From an uncultured Oscillospiraceae bacterium (GTDB lineage: Bacteria > Bacillota > Clostridia > Oscillospirales > Oscillospiraceae), in contig CANQPU010000007.1 of NCBI GenBank assembly GCA_947625815.1, forward strand, positions 1 through 64,000: 64,000 nucleotides of DNA, given 5' to 3'. Within the stretch, counting starts at the first letter, position 1. The number at the start of each line of letters is the position of its first letter. Below the pieces are notes generated by a model. The model was given only the letters and a program-made list of their open reading frames with translations, was not told where the DNA came from and did no database searches. Shown here piece after piece: positions 35,024 to 43,876 of the stretch. The translations under genes were made by a program, and so were the position numbers.

Positions 35024-35707
35024 ATGGAGATCCTGCGCGTCGAGAATCTCACCAAGACCTACGGCTCGGGCACGAACACGGTTCGCGCCCTGGACGGGGT
35101 CTCTTTTTCTGTGGAAAAGGGGCAGTTTTTAGCCATTATCGGCCCCTCCGGGTCGGGGAAGTCCACCCTTCTGCACATTCTGGGCGGGGTGGACACGCCC
35201 ACGTCCGGCAAGGTCTTTATGGACGGTCAGGACGTCTACGCCAAAAGTGAGGAGCAGCTGGCCATCTTCCGCCGGCGGGAGGTGGGGCTCATCTATCAGT
35301 TCTATAACCTGATCCCCGTGCTGGACGTGCGGGAGAACATCACCCTCCCGGTGCTGATGGACGGGCGGAAGGTCAATGAAAAGCGGCTCCGGGAGCTTCT
35401 GGACACCCTGGGGCTCGTCGGCCGGGAGAAGCACCTGCCCAACCAGCTCTCCGGCGGCCAGCAGCAGCGCGTCTCCATCGGCCGGGCGCTCATGAACGCC
35501 CCGGCGGTGGTGCTGGCCGACGAGCCCACGGGGAATCTGGATTCCCGGGCCAGTCAGGAGATCGTGGACCTCCTCAAATACTCCAACCGCCAGTACGGCC
35601 AGACCCTCATCGTCATCACCCACGACGAGTCCATCGCCCTTCAGGCCGACCGGGTCATCGCCATCGAGGACGGCCGGATCATCCGGGACGAGGTGACGAG
35701 ACGATGA
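35024..35707 (+). CDS. ABC transporter ATPase (BceA/MacB-type)
   Basis: 227 residues. Walker [10 protein letters not shown] (40-48), ABC signature [16 protein letters not shown], Walker [14 protein letters not shown], and switch His in VITHDES. It has the short compact form typical of MacB/LolD/BceA ATPases. It would energise the 894-residue permease, whose gene it overlaps by 4 bp. Regulated by the adjacent two-component system. Confidence 0.96.
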   Translation: MEILRVENLTKTYGSGTNTVRALDGVSFSVEKGQFLAIIGPSGSGKSTLLHILGGVDTPTSGKVFMDGQDVYAKSEEQLAIFRRREVGLIYQFYNLIPVLDVRENITLPVLMDGRKVNEKRLRELLDTLGLVGREKHLPNQLSGGQQQRVSIGRALMNAPAVVLADEPTGNLDSRASQEIVDLLKYSNRQYGQTLIVITHDESIALQADRVIAIEDGRIIRDEVTRR

Positions 35708-38388
35708 ACATCCTCTCCAAAGTCACCCACAAGACCCTGCGGAAAAACCGGGTCCGCACCTTAGTGACCATCGTGGGCATCCTGCTCTCCGCGGCCATGA
35801 TCACCGCCGTCACCGTCAGCGTCTCCAGCTTCCAGCGCTACCTCCAGGACGTGATGGTGGCCCTGGAGGGAAAATGGCACGTGCTCTTCTACAACGTGGA
35901 CGCGGAAGGCCGGCGGGACTTAGAATCGGACGAGCGGACGGACTCCGCCGCCTGGGCCCAGGTAAACTGGGCCGTGGTGCGGGGGGACCCGGCGTATGAG
36001 AACGGGGAGTACCCCATCCTCTGCGCCGTTCTCGGCGCGGACCCGGCCTTTCTGGACCGGATGCCCGTGTCCCTCTCCTCCGGGCGGATGCCGGAGAACC
36101 CCAATGAGATCGTCCTCTCCCAGATCATGGTGGGCGGCCAGACCACGAAGCTGGGCGACACCGTGACGCTGGAGCTGGGGGACCGGGTCCTGGACGGCGA
36201 GACGCTGGGCTTCGGGAATGGGCCGCTCCAGGAGGAAGAGACTCTGCACGTCCGGGAGACCCGGACCTTCACCGTGGTGGGGTATCTGAGCAACACCCGC
36301 TTCGCCCGGAACTCCGGCGCCGTCGTCACCGGCCTCACCTGCTGGGATGAGCGGGACACCGGGGCGCTCTTAAACGGCTGGCTCCTGCTGGAGAAGCCCC
36401 GGGACACCTACCAGATGCAGCTGGACTACCGGGACCGGTTTGCCTCCGTGGACAACGGCGACTATCTGATGGCCCTGGGCGTGGCCCGGTACGACACCTT
36501 CAACACCATCCTTTACAGCTTTGCGGCGATCCTCATCGGCCTCATCATGTTCGGCTCCGTGAGCCTCATCTACAACGCCTTCTCCATCTCCGTGGCGGAG
36601 CGGACGAGACAGTTCGGGCTTCTGCGCTCCGTGGGCGCCACGAAAAAGCAGATCCGCTCCATGGTGTTCACCGAGGCCCTGACGGTCAGCGCCGTGGGCA
36701 TTCCCCTGGGCATCCTCTCCGGGATGCTGGGCATGGCGGTGACCTTCCGCTTCATCGGCGGCTCTCTGGGGAACCTGCTCTCCGACAGCATCGGCGCCCG
36801 CTCCGCCGCGCCGGCGCTGAGCCTGAAGGTCACACCGGTGTCGATCGTCGCGGCGGCGGTCATCGGGCTTGTGACAGTGCTCATTTCCGCCTGGGTACCC
36901 TCCCGGCGGGCCATGCGGGTCTCCGCCATCGAGGCCATACGCCAGTCCGGCGACGTGCGCGTCAAGCCCCGGGAGGTCCGCACCTCTCCCCTCACCTACA
37001 AGCTCTTCGGTCTGGAGGGGGCTATCGCCGGCAAGCATTTTAAGCGCAACCGGAAGGGCTACCGGGCCACGGTGGTGTCCCTCTTCATGTCCGTGGTCCT
37101 CTTTATCTCCGCCAGCTCCTTCTGCCGGTATCTGACGGACATGGTCACGGCGGTCTTTGACGAGTACGACTATGACATCTCCCTATACAGCTACCGGGAC
37201 GGCGACAACCCCGAGGACACCGACCCCGGCGGGGAGGACCTGGGGCCCCTGACGCGGATCTTCTCCGCGGTGGACGGCGTCAAGTCCGTCACCGGCATCC
37301 AGACGGCCATGAACGCGGAGGGCCTGGAGCTCACCCGGGAGATGGTGCCGGAGCGGACCTGGGAGCTCATAATGGGCGATTCCGAGGGGGATGTGTCCCT
37401 CTCCTACTTCGTCCATGTCTACGGCGTGGAGGACAGTGCCTACCGGGCCTATCTGCGCTCCCACGGCCTTGACGAGGAGGAGTACATGGGGGAAAACCCG
37501 AAGCTCGTCATCCGGGGCCGCATCCAGGGCTTCAACGCGGATGCCCAGCGGATCGAGTGGTACGACCTTCTCCGGGAGGGCCTGAGGGAGCTGACCCTGC
37601 GCTTTGCGGACGCGGACGCCCTGGATGCGTTCTACGACTCCGAGGAGTATGGGGCCATGTCCCCCGAGGAGCGGGAGGCGGCTATCGAGGAGCGGTTCAC
37701 CTACACCAGGACCTATGAGATCGGCCTTGTCACCGAGGAGCTGCCCACCGGCGTCAACGGGAACAGGTCCCTGGACATCCCCGTCGTCCTCATGCCCCTG
37801 TCCGAGATCCGGCGGGTAGACCGGTCCGGAGGCGAGCAGATTTATATGTACTTCACCGTCTCCGACCACGAAAACGCCCTCCGGGACCTGGTGGAGGCGG
37901 CCCAGGACGCGGGGTATGAGCTGAGCGAGGGGGACTTCACCGACCTCTACGCCGACACCGCCGCCCGGCGGAGCATCGTCACCGTGGTGCGGGTCATCTC
38001 CTACGGGTTCATCACCCTCATCTCCCTCATCGCGGCGCTCAATGTCTTTAACACCATCTCCACCAACATCCTCCTGCGCCGCCGGGAGTTCGCCATGCTC
38101 AGGAGCGTGGGCATGACCGACCGGGGCTTTGACCGGATGATGAACTTCGAGTGTCTCCTTTACGGCGCCAAGTCCCTCCTTTACGGCATCCCCGCCGCCT
38201 TCGGCGTCACGTACCTCATCTTCCGCTCCGTCCAGGCCGGCATGGACACGGATTTCTACCTCCCCTGGGGGGCCGTGGCTATCGCCGTGGGCAGTGTCTT
38301 TCTCGTGGTGTTCCTCTCCATGCTCTACTCCATGTCCGGCATCAAGAAGGACAACCCCATCGAGGCCATGAAAAACGAGGTGATCTGA
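35704..38388 (+). CDS. Large FtsX-like ABC permease, antimicrobial-peptide type
   Basis: 894 residues. The first FtsX-like half has an N-terminal helix, a large extracellular region (roughly 60-250, with many charged residues) and three helices; the second half repeats this with a larger extracellular domain of about 250 residues and three C-terminal helices ending NPIEAMKNEVI, a usual FtsX ending. This is larger than BceB (about 650 residues) and closer to long MacB-related permeases of Clostridia. With the kinase that has no outer domain it probably senses and removes an envelope-acting peptide or antibiotic. No periplasmic partner is expected. Confidence 0.9.
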   Translation: MNILSKVTHKTLRKNRVRTLVTIVGILLSAAMITAVTVSVSSFQRYLQDVMVALEGKWHVLFYNVDAEGRRDLESDERTDSAAWAQVNWAVVRGDPAYENGEYPILCAVLGADPAFLDRMPVSLSSGRMPENPNEIVLSQIMVGGQTTKLGDTVTLELGDRVLDGETLGFGNGPLQEEETLHVRETRTFTVVGYLSNTRFARNSGAVVTGLTCWDERDTGALLNGWLLLEKPRDTYQMQLDYRDRFASVDNGDYLMALGVARYDTFNTILYSFAAILIGLIMFGSVSLIYNAFSISVAERTRQFGLLRSVGATKKQIRSMVFTEALTVSAVGIPLGILSGMLGMAVTFRFIGGSLGNLLSDSIGARSAAPALSLKVTPVSIVAAAVIGLVTVLISAWVPSRRAMRVSAIEAIRQSGDVRVKPREVRTSPLTYKLFGLEGAIAGKHFKRNRKGYRATVVSLFMSVVLFISASSFCRYLTDMVTAVFDEYDYDISLYSYRDGDNPEDTDPGGEDLGPLTRIFSAVDGVKSVTGIQTAMNAEGLELTREMVPERTWELIMGDSEGDVSLSYFVHVYGVEDSAYRAYLRSHGLDEEEYMGENPKLVIRGRIQGFNADAQRIEWYDLLREGLRELTLRFADADALDAFYDSEEYGAMSPEEREAAIEERFTYTRTYEIGLVTEELPTGVNGNRSLDIPVVLMPLSEIRRVDRSGGEQIYMYFTVSDHENALRDLVEAAQDAGYELSEGDFTDLYADTAARRSIVTVVRVISYGFITLISLIAALNVFNTISTNILLRRREFAMLRSVGMTDRGFDRMMNFECLLYGAKSLLYGIPAAFGVTYLIFRSVQAGMDTDFYLPWGAVAIAVGSVFLVVFLSMLYSMSGIKKDNPIEAMKNEVI

Positions 38389-38460
38389 CGCGCCGGAAAG
38401 GCCGCGGGGCCTTGAATACGCGAGAGGGGCGGGTCTAAGGCCCAATGTCAGGGAGAATGA

Positions 38461-38598
38461 GCGGGCGGGTTTGGAACCCGCCCCTACATGGGATTTGAAA
38501 GGTTTCCTTTGATGAAAAAAACACCGTAGAGGCCGCCGGCTGCCCGGGCCAATACGGTGTTTTTTTAAGCAAGGGGCGGGTCTAAGACCCGCCCCTTT
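38461..38598. repeat. Palindromic GGGCGGGT/ACCCGCCC repeats with terminator
   Basis: GGCGGGTTTGGAACCCGCC (38464) and GGGGCGGGTCTAAGACCCGCCCC (38575) are near-identical palindromes, with a half unit near 38416. Between them lies an intrinsic terminator: CACCGTA/TACGGTG with an inner GC hairpin and T7 (38519-38566). This fits ends of the permease gene and of the opposing lipoprotein gene. Confidence 0.65.
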
Positions 38599-38621
38599 CA
38601 TATATATGCGCTGATTAAAGC

Positions 38622-39605
38622 TTACTCCCGGTTCTCCCCGTCCCGGGCTGCGCGGCGCGCCGCCCGGCGGCGTTTGACGGCCCGGAGGATGAGGACAAGG
38701 GCGACCACCGCCACGGCGCCCACCAGGACGATCACCGGCAGAGCGACGACCAGGTCCTTGAAGAGCTCCTTGAAGAAGTCCCCCACGTCCCTCAGCGTGC
38801 CCAAAAAGCCGTCGCCGATCTGCTCCCAGTAGGAGCGGTGGGGCTCCTCCTTCTCGGTGTACTTCTCCACCTCGCGGAGGGTGAGGTTCACGGTGGAGTA
38901 GTCCACCTGGTTCTGCCAGCCCCGCAGGGTCGTCTCCAGCGACTCGATCTGATAGCGCACATCGGACAGACGCGATTCGATCTCGATCATCTCCGTCACG
39001 GTCTGGCACTTCTCCAGCATGGCCAGCAGGCGCTCCTGCTCGATGCCGTAGGCGTTGCGGCGGGACTGGGTGTCGTAAAACTGGGCCGTGATGTTCTGAC
39101 CGCGGGTGGAGGAGCTGACCACGTAGCCCACGTCGTTCACGCTCTCGGTCATCTCGTCAAAGCTGGAGGCGGGGACGCGGATGACGTAGCTCGCCCGCCG
39201 GTAGGCCGTAACGCCCTGGACCCGCTCCGCGTAGCTCAGGTCGGTCACACGGCTGGACTCGAGAAACGCCCCGTAGAAGCTGACCATGTCCTGCACGGCC
39301 TGGACGGCGGCGTCAAAATCCGTGGTCTCCACCGTCACGTCGGCGGTGTAGATCATCTTCTCGCTCATGTCCGTGGGCTTTTGGGCGCCGGTCAGGGAGT
39401 CGTAGACGTCGGAATACTGGCCGTCGGAGTAATCTCCGTTCCAGGAGGGGCTGTCGGCCGCATCGGGGCTCATGGCGCTGCCCGGAGCCATGTCTCCGCC
39501 GCTCCAGAACTCCATATCTTCGGGTTTCGCCGTGGCTCCGCAGGAGCCGAGCGCAAGGGTCAGCGCCATAAGGACCGCCAGCAGCATAATGAGTTTTCTT
39601 TTCAT
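38622..39605 (-). CDS. DUF4349-type lipoprotein
   Basis: 327 residues from the ATG at 39605 (AGGTGG upstream). Residues 1-22 are a lipoprotein signal with lipobox LALGSC. The outer domain (about 80-275: MIYTADVTVETTDFDAAVQAVQDMV, SYVIRVPASSFDEM, TAQFYDTQSRRNA, a coiled-coil of about 60 residues VTEMIEIESRLSDVRYQIESLE, then VDYSTVNLTLREVE) is the DUF4349 fold, and a C-terminal membrane helix with a basic tail (RAVKRRRAARRAA) follows. It is anchored at both ends, so possibly a periplasmic-space bridging or mechanosensing protein. Function is unknown. Confidence 0.88.
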   Translation of the reverse strand: MKRKLIMLLAVLMALTLALGSCGATAKPEDMEFWSGGDMAPGSAMSPDAADSPSWNGDYSDGQYSDVYDSLTGAQKPTDMSEKMIYTADVTVETTDFDAAVQAVQDMVSFYGAFLESSRVTDLSYAERVQGVTAYRRASYVIRVPASSFDEMTESVNDVGYVVSSSTRGQNITAQFYDTQSRRNAYGIEQERLLAMLEKCQTVTEMIEIESRLSDVRYQIESLETTLRGWQNQVDYSTVNLTLREVEKYTEKEEPHRSYWEQIGDGFLGTLRDVGDFFKELFKDLVVALPVIVLVGAVAVVALVLILRAVKRRRAARRAARDGENRE

Positions 39606-39694
39606 GTTGTCCACCTGGCCTTTCTTTTTTGTCTTTGTATGTTTAGACAGGTGAAGTGCCTGAAAAGTTCCCCAAATTTGTGAAAAAATTATAA

Positions 39695-39853
39695 TACTAA
39701 TACCCATTTAAAAGAAATCACCGAGCGGCGAGGATTTTTCGTGTCAGGCAAGGAAGACGCCGCAGGGAATACTGTATGTATTCCCAAGGCGGCTGACGCA
39801 GCATGGCGCGAAAAAGACCGTCGCGAATGTTTTGTTTTAATTGGGTATTAGTA
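39695..39853. mobile_element. R4: MITE-like element at the 3' end of enolase
   Basis: 159 bp with terminal inverted repeats TACTAATACCC (17 of 19 terminal bases match) and an internal hairpin around GAATACTGTATGTATTC. Its right end encodes the last Tyr codon and the stop codon of the enolase reading frame. Possible TAA target duplication. It shares an internal core with R3. Confidence 0.75.
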
Positions 39854-41104
39854 TAAGAATGACGCCGTCCGGCCCAGCTCCTCCTCGATCCGCATCAGGC
39901 GGTTATATTTGGCGGTCCGCTCGCCCCGGCTGGGGGCGCCGGTCTTGATAAAGGGGGCGCTCACCGCCACGGCCAGGTCGGCGATGGTGGTGTCCTCCGT
40001 CTCGCCGGAGCGGTGGGAGACGACGGGCTCATAGCCGGCCCGTCTCCCGGCGTCCACGGCGTCAAAGGCGCCGCTGAGCGTGCCGATCTGGTTGATCTTG
40101 ACGAGCACCGCGTTTCCCGCCCCGGCTTCGATGCCCTTTTCGATCCGTTTCGCGTTGGTCACGAAAAGGTCGTCCCCCACCAGCCTGATCCGCTTGCCCA
40201 GGCGCTCCGTCAGCTCCCGCCAGCCGTCCCAGTCCTCCTCGCCCAGGCCGTCTTCAATGGAGAGGATGGGGTATTTGTCGCACCAGCTCTCCCATCTGTC
40301 CATGAGCTGTCCGGCCGTCAGCTTCTCCCGGCGCTTGGGCAGGTAATAGCCCCCCTCGCACTGCCACTCGCTGGCCGCGGCGTCCAGGGCGAACATCAGG
40401 TCCCGCCCCGGCTCGAACCCGGCGCCGCGCACGGCCTCGGTGAGCACCCGCAGGGCCGCCTCGTCGCTCTCCAGCTCCGGGACCCAGCCCCCCTCGTCGC
40501 CCACGCCGGCGGAGCGGGCCACGGTGTTCAAAACGTGGAACACTTCCGCGCACCATCGGACGGCCTCCCGGAAGCTCCCCGCCCCCACCGGGACGATCAT
40601 GAATTCCTGCACGTCCACCTGATTGCCGGCGTGCCGGCCGCCGTTCAGGACGTTCATCATGGGCATGGGCAGTCTGGCCGCCAGCGCCCCGCCCAGATAC
40701 GCCCACAGGGGCAGGCCCCGGCTCTCCGCTGCGGCTCTGGCGCACGCCGCGGAGGCCGCCAGCACGGCGTTGGCCCCCAGGCGCGACAGGTTCTCCGTCC
40801 CGTCCAGCTCGGTTAGGGTCAGATCGACCTCCCGCTGTGCCAGGGCGTTGACGCCCCGGAGGGCCCGGCTGACCTGGCCGTTCAGGCTCTCCACCGCGCC
40901 CAGGACGCCCTTCCCGCCGTAGCGGGACTTGTCCCCGTCCCGCCTCTCCCAGGCCTCAAAGGATCCGGTGGAGGCTCCGGACGGCACGGCCGCCGTGCCC
41001 ACGCTCCCGTCCTCCAGCAGGACGCTGGCCTCCACAGTGGGGTTGCCGCGGGAGTCCAGGATCTCCCGGCCGCGGATCTGACAGATCCCAACATATTCGT
41101 ACAT
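39848..41104 (-). CDS. eno: Enolase
   Basis: 418 residues, against about 430 in most bacteria; it converts 2-phosphoglycerate to phosphoenolpyruvate. N-terminal [34 protein letters not shown], the catalytic region [37 protein letters not shown] (Mg-binding), [18 protein letters not shown] (base Lys), and [18 protein letters not shown] are intact. The C-terminus is short ([14 protein letters not shown]), because element R4 supplies the last codon and stop. The [11 protein letters not shown] (normally GGFAPNL-type) segment and other changes make it a divergent enolase, so a second, standard copy elsewhere is possible. Confidence 0.93.
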   Translation of the reverse strand: MYEYVGICQIRGREILDSRGNPTVEASVLLEDGSVGTAAVPSGASTGSFEAWERRDGDKSRYGGKGVLGAVESLNGQVSRALRGVNALAQREVDLTLTELDGTENLSRLGANAVLAASAACARAAAESRGLPLWAYLGGALAARLPMPMMNVLNGGRHAGNQVDVQEFMIVPVGAGSFREAVRWCAEVFHVLNTVARSAGVGDEGGWVPELESDEAALRVLTEAVRGAGFEPGRDLMFALDAAASEWQCEGGYYLPKRREKLTAGQLMDRWESWCDKYPILSIEDGLGEEDWDGWRELTERLGKRIRLVGDDLFVTNAKRIEKGIEAGAGNAVLVKINQIGTLSGAFDAVDAGRRAGYEPVVSHRSGETEDTTIADLAVAVSAPFIKTGAPSRGERTAKYNRLMRIEEELGRTASFLY

Positions 41105-41159
41105 ATTTGCCCTCCCATAGAAAAGATATCCTTATTATCCCGCGGGAGGGCGGCGTTAT

Positions 41160-42665
41160 TCATGGGGCGGTTCCCGGGGACAGGTCCACCCGCCCCGTGG
41201 CCACGTTCTCCAGAAAGGCCCGGTCATGCTCCACCAGGAGCATGGTGGGCCGGCAGGCGCTCAGGAGCTCCTCGATGCGCATACGGGAGATGACGTCGAT
41301 GTAGTTGAGGGGCTCGTCCCAGATGTAGAGGTGGGCCGATTCGCACAGGCTCCGGGCCAGCAGGGCCTTTTTCTTCTGGCCCTGGGACCAGTCCTCCAGG
41401 GGCTTTTCAAACTGCGTCCGCTCAAAGCCCAGCTTCCGGAGGATGGTCTGAAAGACGCTCCGGTCGATGCCATACGCCCCGGCGTAGTCCTTCAGGCTCC
41501 CGCTAAGGCCGGAGGCGTCCTGGCCCACGTAGGAGATCCGGACCCCGGACGCGAGACGGACCGTGCCGGTGTGGGGCACGTCCTCGCCCAGGATGAGCCG
41601 CAGGACGCTGGTCTTCCCGCAGCCGTTGGGCCCCTGGAGGGCCAGCCGGTCTCCGGGGCGCAGCTCGAAGGTGAGGCGGTCCGTGACGGTCCTGTCCCCA
41701 TAGGCGACGGATACGTCCCGCAGCTCCAGCAGCCGCGCCGCCCGGTGGGTGAGGGGCGTCAGCTTCAGCTCCTCGTCCCGCTCGATGTTGTGCAGGAGCT
41801 TGGACTTCTCCTCCGCCGCCCGGTCCCGGCGCTCCTCGATGGCCCTGGCGCGGCGCTGCTGCTTGGCGGCCTTGGCGCCCATATAGGGCGCCCACCCCTT
41901 TACGTTGTCCACCTTCGTCCGGTCCACGCCCACCTTGGCGCGCTCGGCCCTGTCGGCCCACTGCGCCCGGTCCCGGGCGGATCCCTCCAGGCGGGCGATC
42001 TCCCCCCTCAGCCTCTCGTCCTGGGCCCGCTCAAAGTCGTCCTGCCGCTTCTTGTTCTCCCACCACACGGAGAAGGGCCCGCGGGTGATCTGGATATCGG
42101 TCAGGTTGATGCTGAGGGTGTGGTCGGTGCACCGGTCCAGCAGGGCCCGGTCATGGCTGACGAGGATGAAGCCCTCCTTGCGGGCCAGATACTCCCCCAC
42201 CAGCTCCCGGGCGGCCATGTCCAGGTGGTTCGTGGGCTCGTCGATCAGGGGAAAGACCCCCTCCCCGGCAAAGAGCGCCGCCAGCGCGCACCGGGTCTGC
42301 TCCCCGCCCGACAGGGTGGAAAAGGGCCGGGAGAGCAGCTCCTCCGGGATGCCCAGCCTCGCCAGCTCCCGCAGAAGCCGCCACTCCTCCACCTCTCCCG
42401 CCGCCTCCCGCAGGGCCGCCAGCGTGGGGGCGGATAGATCCCCCACCCGCACCGGGAAATAGGCAAACCGCACCCCGGGCGCGGAGATGGCGCCGGCGTA
42501 GGGAAGCTCCCCCATAAGGCACCGCAGGAACGTGGTCTTCCCCCGTCCGTTCCGGCCCGTGAAGCCCAGACGCCAGCGGGTGTCCATACGGAAGGATACA
42601 TTTTCAAATACAGGCTCGTGACTGCCCTCATAGGCAAAGGTAAGGCCCGTGACATCGATCAGCAT
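41160..42665 (-). CDS. ABC-F ribosome-protection ATPase, Lsa/CplR-like
   Basis: 501 residues from the ATG at 42665 (AAGGAGG). Two ABC domains in one chain without membrane helices: Walker A GRNGRGKTT (37-45), LSGGEQT signature and IDEPTNHLDMA in the first; GPNGCGKTS, SQGQKKKALLARSL and IWDEPLNYIDV in the second. The charged linker between them is the P-site-reaching segment. The phrase WDEPLNY and overall layout match Lsa/CplR proteins, which move lincosamides, pleuromutilins and streptogramin A off the ribosome. The leader peptide and terminator upstream agree with induction by ribosome-targeting drugs. Resistance spectrum is not proven. Confidence 0.88.
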   Translation of the reverse strand: MLIDVTGLTFAYEGSHEPVFENVSFRMDTRWRLGFTGRNGRGKTTFLRCLMGELPYAGAISAPGVRFAYFPVRVGDLSAPTLAALREAAGEVEEWRLLRELARLGIPEELLSRPFSTLSGGEQTRCALAALFAGEGVFPLIDEPTNHLDMAARELVGEYLARKEGFILVSHDRALLDRCTDHTLSINLTDIQITRGPFSVWWENKKRQDDFERAQDERLRGEIARLEGSARDRAQWADRAERAKVGVDRTKVDNVKGWAPYMGAKAAKQQRRARAIEERRDRAAEEKSKLLHNIERDEELKLTPLTHRAARLLELRDVSVAYGDRTVTDRLTFELRPGDRLALQGPNGCGKTSVLRLILGEDVPHTGTVRLASGVRISYVGQDASGLSGSLKDYAGAYGIDRSVFQTILRKLGFERTQFEKPLEDWSQGQKKKALLARSLCESAHLYIWDEPLNYIDVISRMRIEELLSACRPTMLLVEHDRAFLENVATGRVDLSPGTAP

Positions 42666-42678
42666 GAGCTGCGCCTCC

Positions 42679-42744
42679 TTATAATCCAATTAAAAGAAAA
42701 CAGGCCGCGGGAAAGGATCCCACGGCCCAAAGGCGGCACAACAC
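42679..42744 (-). CDS. Possible 21-residue leader peptide of the ABC-F gene
   Basis: GTG start at 42744 after CCGGGGGA; peptide MLCRLWAVGSFPAACFLLIGL. Its TAA touches the AAGGAGG site of the ABC-F gene, and its codons run through the terminator hairpin. Leader peptides in this position control ABC-F and other resistance genes by ribosome stalling. Too short to be certain. Confidence 0.5.
   Translation of the reverse strand: MLCRLWAVGSFPAACFLLIGL
42690..42727 (-). terminator. Attenuator hairpin in the ABC-F leader
   Basis: Minus strand GGCCGTGGGA TCCTT TCCCGCGGCC followed by TGTTTTCTTTTAATT. It lies inside the putative leader peptide and 25 bp before the gene, so default termination is expected unless a ribosome blocks the stem. 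Confidence 0.7.
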
Positions 42745-42780
42745 GGTCCCCCGGCGTGATCGGATATGTTCTCTCCCGCT

Positions 42781-43059
42781 TAAGGTGACGAGAGTTGCAC
42801 CCGTGCCGCTCCACGCGGGCCCTTTTCGGTGCTTTTTGCCTTGTTGTCGTCGCCTTGCGTCAGCAAGGCTTCCTCCTTCGCGGCAAAAATCCCTCGAAAA
42901 TTGCTCCGCGTGGAGTGCCTTGCAGTTTTCGGCGAGCTGATTTGCGTCAAGACGAGGAAAGAGCCACAGAGAATACTTCCGTATTGTCAAGGCTTTTGAC
43001 AAAGTATTGGCGCAAATCAGCCGGCGAAAACCGACGCGGGTTCGACTCTCGTCACCTTA
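42781..43059 (-). repeat. Repeat R3, copy 2 (279 bp), upstream of the ABC-F leader
   Basis: Same 279-bp length and, read on the minus strand, the same order as copy 1: GGTGACGAGAGTCGAACC end, TTTGCGCC, AATAC-GTATTCTCTG, CTCGCCGAAAACTGC, CTCCACGCG, GGCGACGACAACAAGGC, then the inverse end. Here the internal T-arm-like end has changed to GGGTGCAACTCTCG. In both copies a gene lies immediately downstream in the same relative direction. Confidence 0.8.
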
Positions 43060-43193
43060 CGGCGCGCGGGGCGCACTACGCCCCCTGAAAGCGCCTTCTT
43101 TTTTAAGCGAGATGAGAACGCATCCTTTCACCCCCGGTCCATTTTGTCTTATTTTATCACCGCCGGCCCCGTGTGTCAACCGGCACCGGCGTT

Positions 43194-43868
43194 TTATTTG
43201 CAGAAGCGGTGCTTGCCGATGGTGACGATCAGGGGCCTGGACCAGATCCAGCTGCTGGTGGCCGTGGCGGGGTTGAAATAATAGATGGCGCCGCCGGAGG
43301 GGTCGTGGCCGGCCAGTGCCTCCCGGGCGGCCCGGTAGGCCGTCTCGGTGACGGGCTGGTTGAACTGCCCGTCGTCCAGGCAGGAGAAGGCCCCCTTCTG
43401 ATAGATGACCCCGGACATGGTGGAGGGGAAGGAGGGGTGCTCCATGCGGTTCAGGACCACCGCGCCCACCGCCACCTGTCCGGCGTAGGGCTCGCCCCGG
43501 GCCTCGGCGGAGATGAGCCGCGCCAGGAGGTTCACGTCGCTGGAGCCGGAGCCGGATCCGGAGGAGCCGGAGGGCAGGCCGATGGCCGCCAGGGTGGCGG
43601 GTCCCGCCACGCCGTCGGCGGTGAGGCCGTTCTTTTTCTGGAACTTTTTGACCGCCTCCTCGGTCCGGGAGCCGTAGACCCCGTCGATCGCGCCGGAGTA
43701 GTACCCCCAGTCGGAGAGGCGCTGCTGGATTTTTTTCACCGTCTCGCCGGAGGCGCCCCTTTTCCAGCTTTCGGCGGAGGCAAAGGGGGCTGTCTGGGCC
43801 AGGGCGATGAGGGTGATATTCACGATGAAGACGACGGCCAGCGCCAATGTGAGCTTTCTTTTATCCAT
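43194..43868 (-). CDS. sleB: Spore cortex-lytic enzyme SleB
   Basis: 224 residues. Signal peptide/uncleaved anchor (RKLTLALAVVFIVNITLIALAQ), a peptidoglycan-binding PG_binding_1 domain (about 35-95, KRGASGETVKKIQQRLSDWGYYSG), a Gly/Ser linker, and a hydrolase_2 (SleB) domain from about 112: LLARLISAEARGEPYAGQVAVGAVVLNR with catalytic Glu122, a lytic transglycosylase acting on muramic-lactam cortex. The gene is 8 bp downstream of gerB; no ypeB is present downstream, unlike Bacillus. It is last in the germination operon. Confidence 0.95.
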   Translation of the reverse strand: MDKRKLTLALAVVFIVNITLIALAQTAPFASAESWKRGASGETVKKIQQRLSDWGYYSGAIDGVYGSRTEEAVKKFQKKNGLTADGVAGPATLAAIGLPSGSSGSGSGSSDVNLLARLISAEARGEPYAGQVAVGAVVLNRMEHPSFPSTMSGVIYQKGAFSCLDDGQFNQPVTETAYRAAREALAGHDPSGGAIYYFNPATATSSWIWSRPLIVTIGKHRFCK

Positions 43869-43876
43869 GTTTCACC

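Noticed and set aside
42679..43002. 107-residue frame upstream of the ABC-F gene
   Set aside because: Begins in R3; only its last 21 codons are considered, as a leader peptide with its own GTG and ribosome site.
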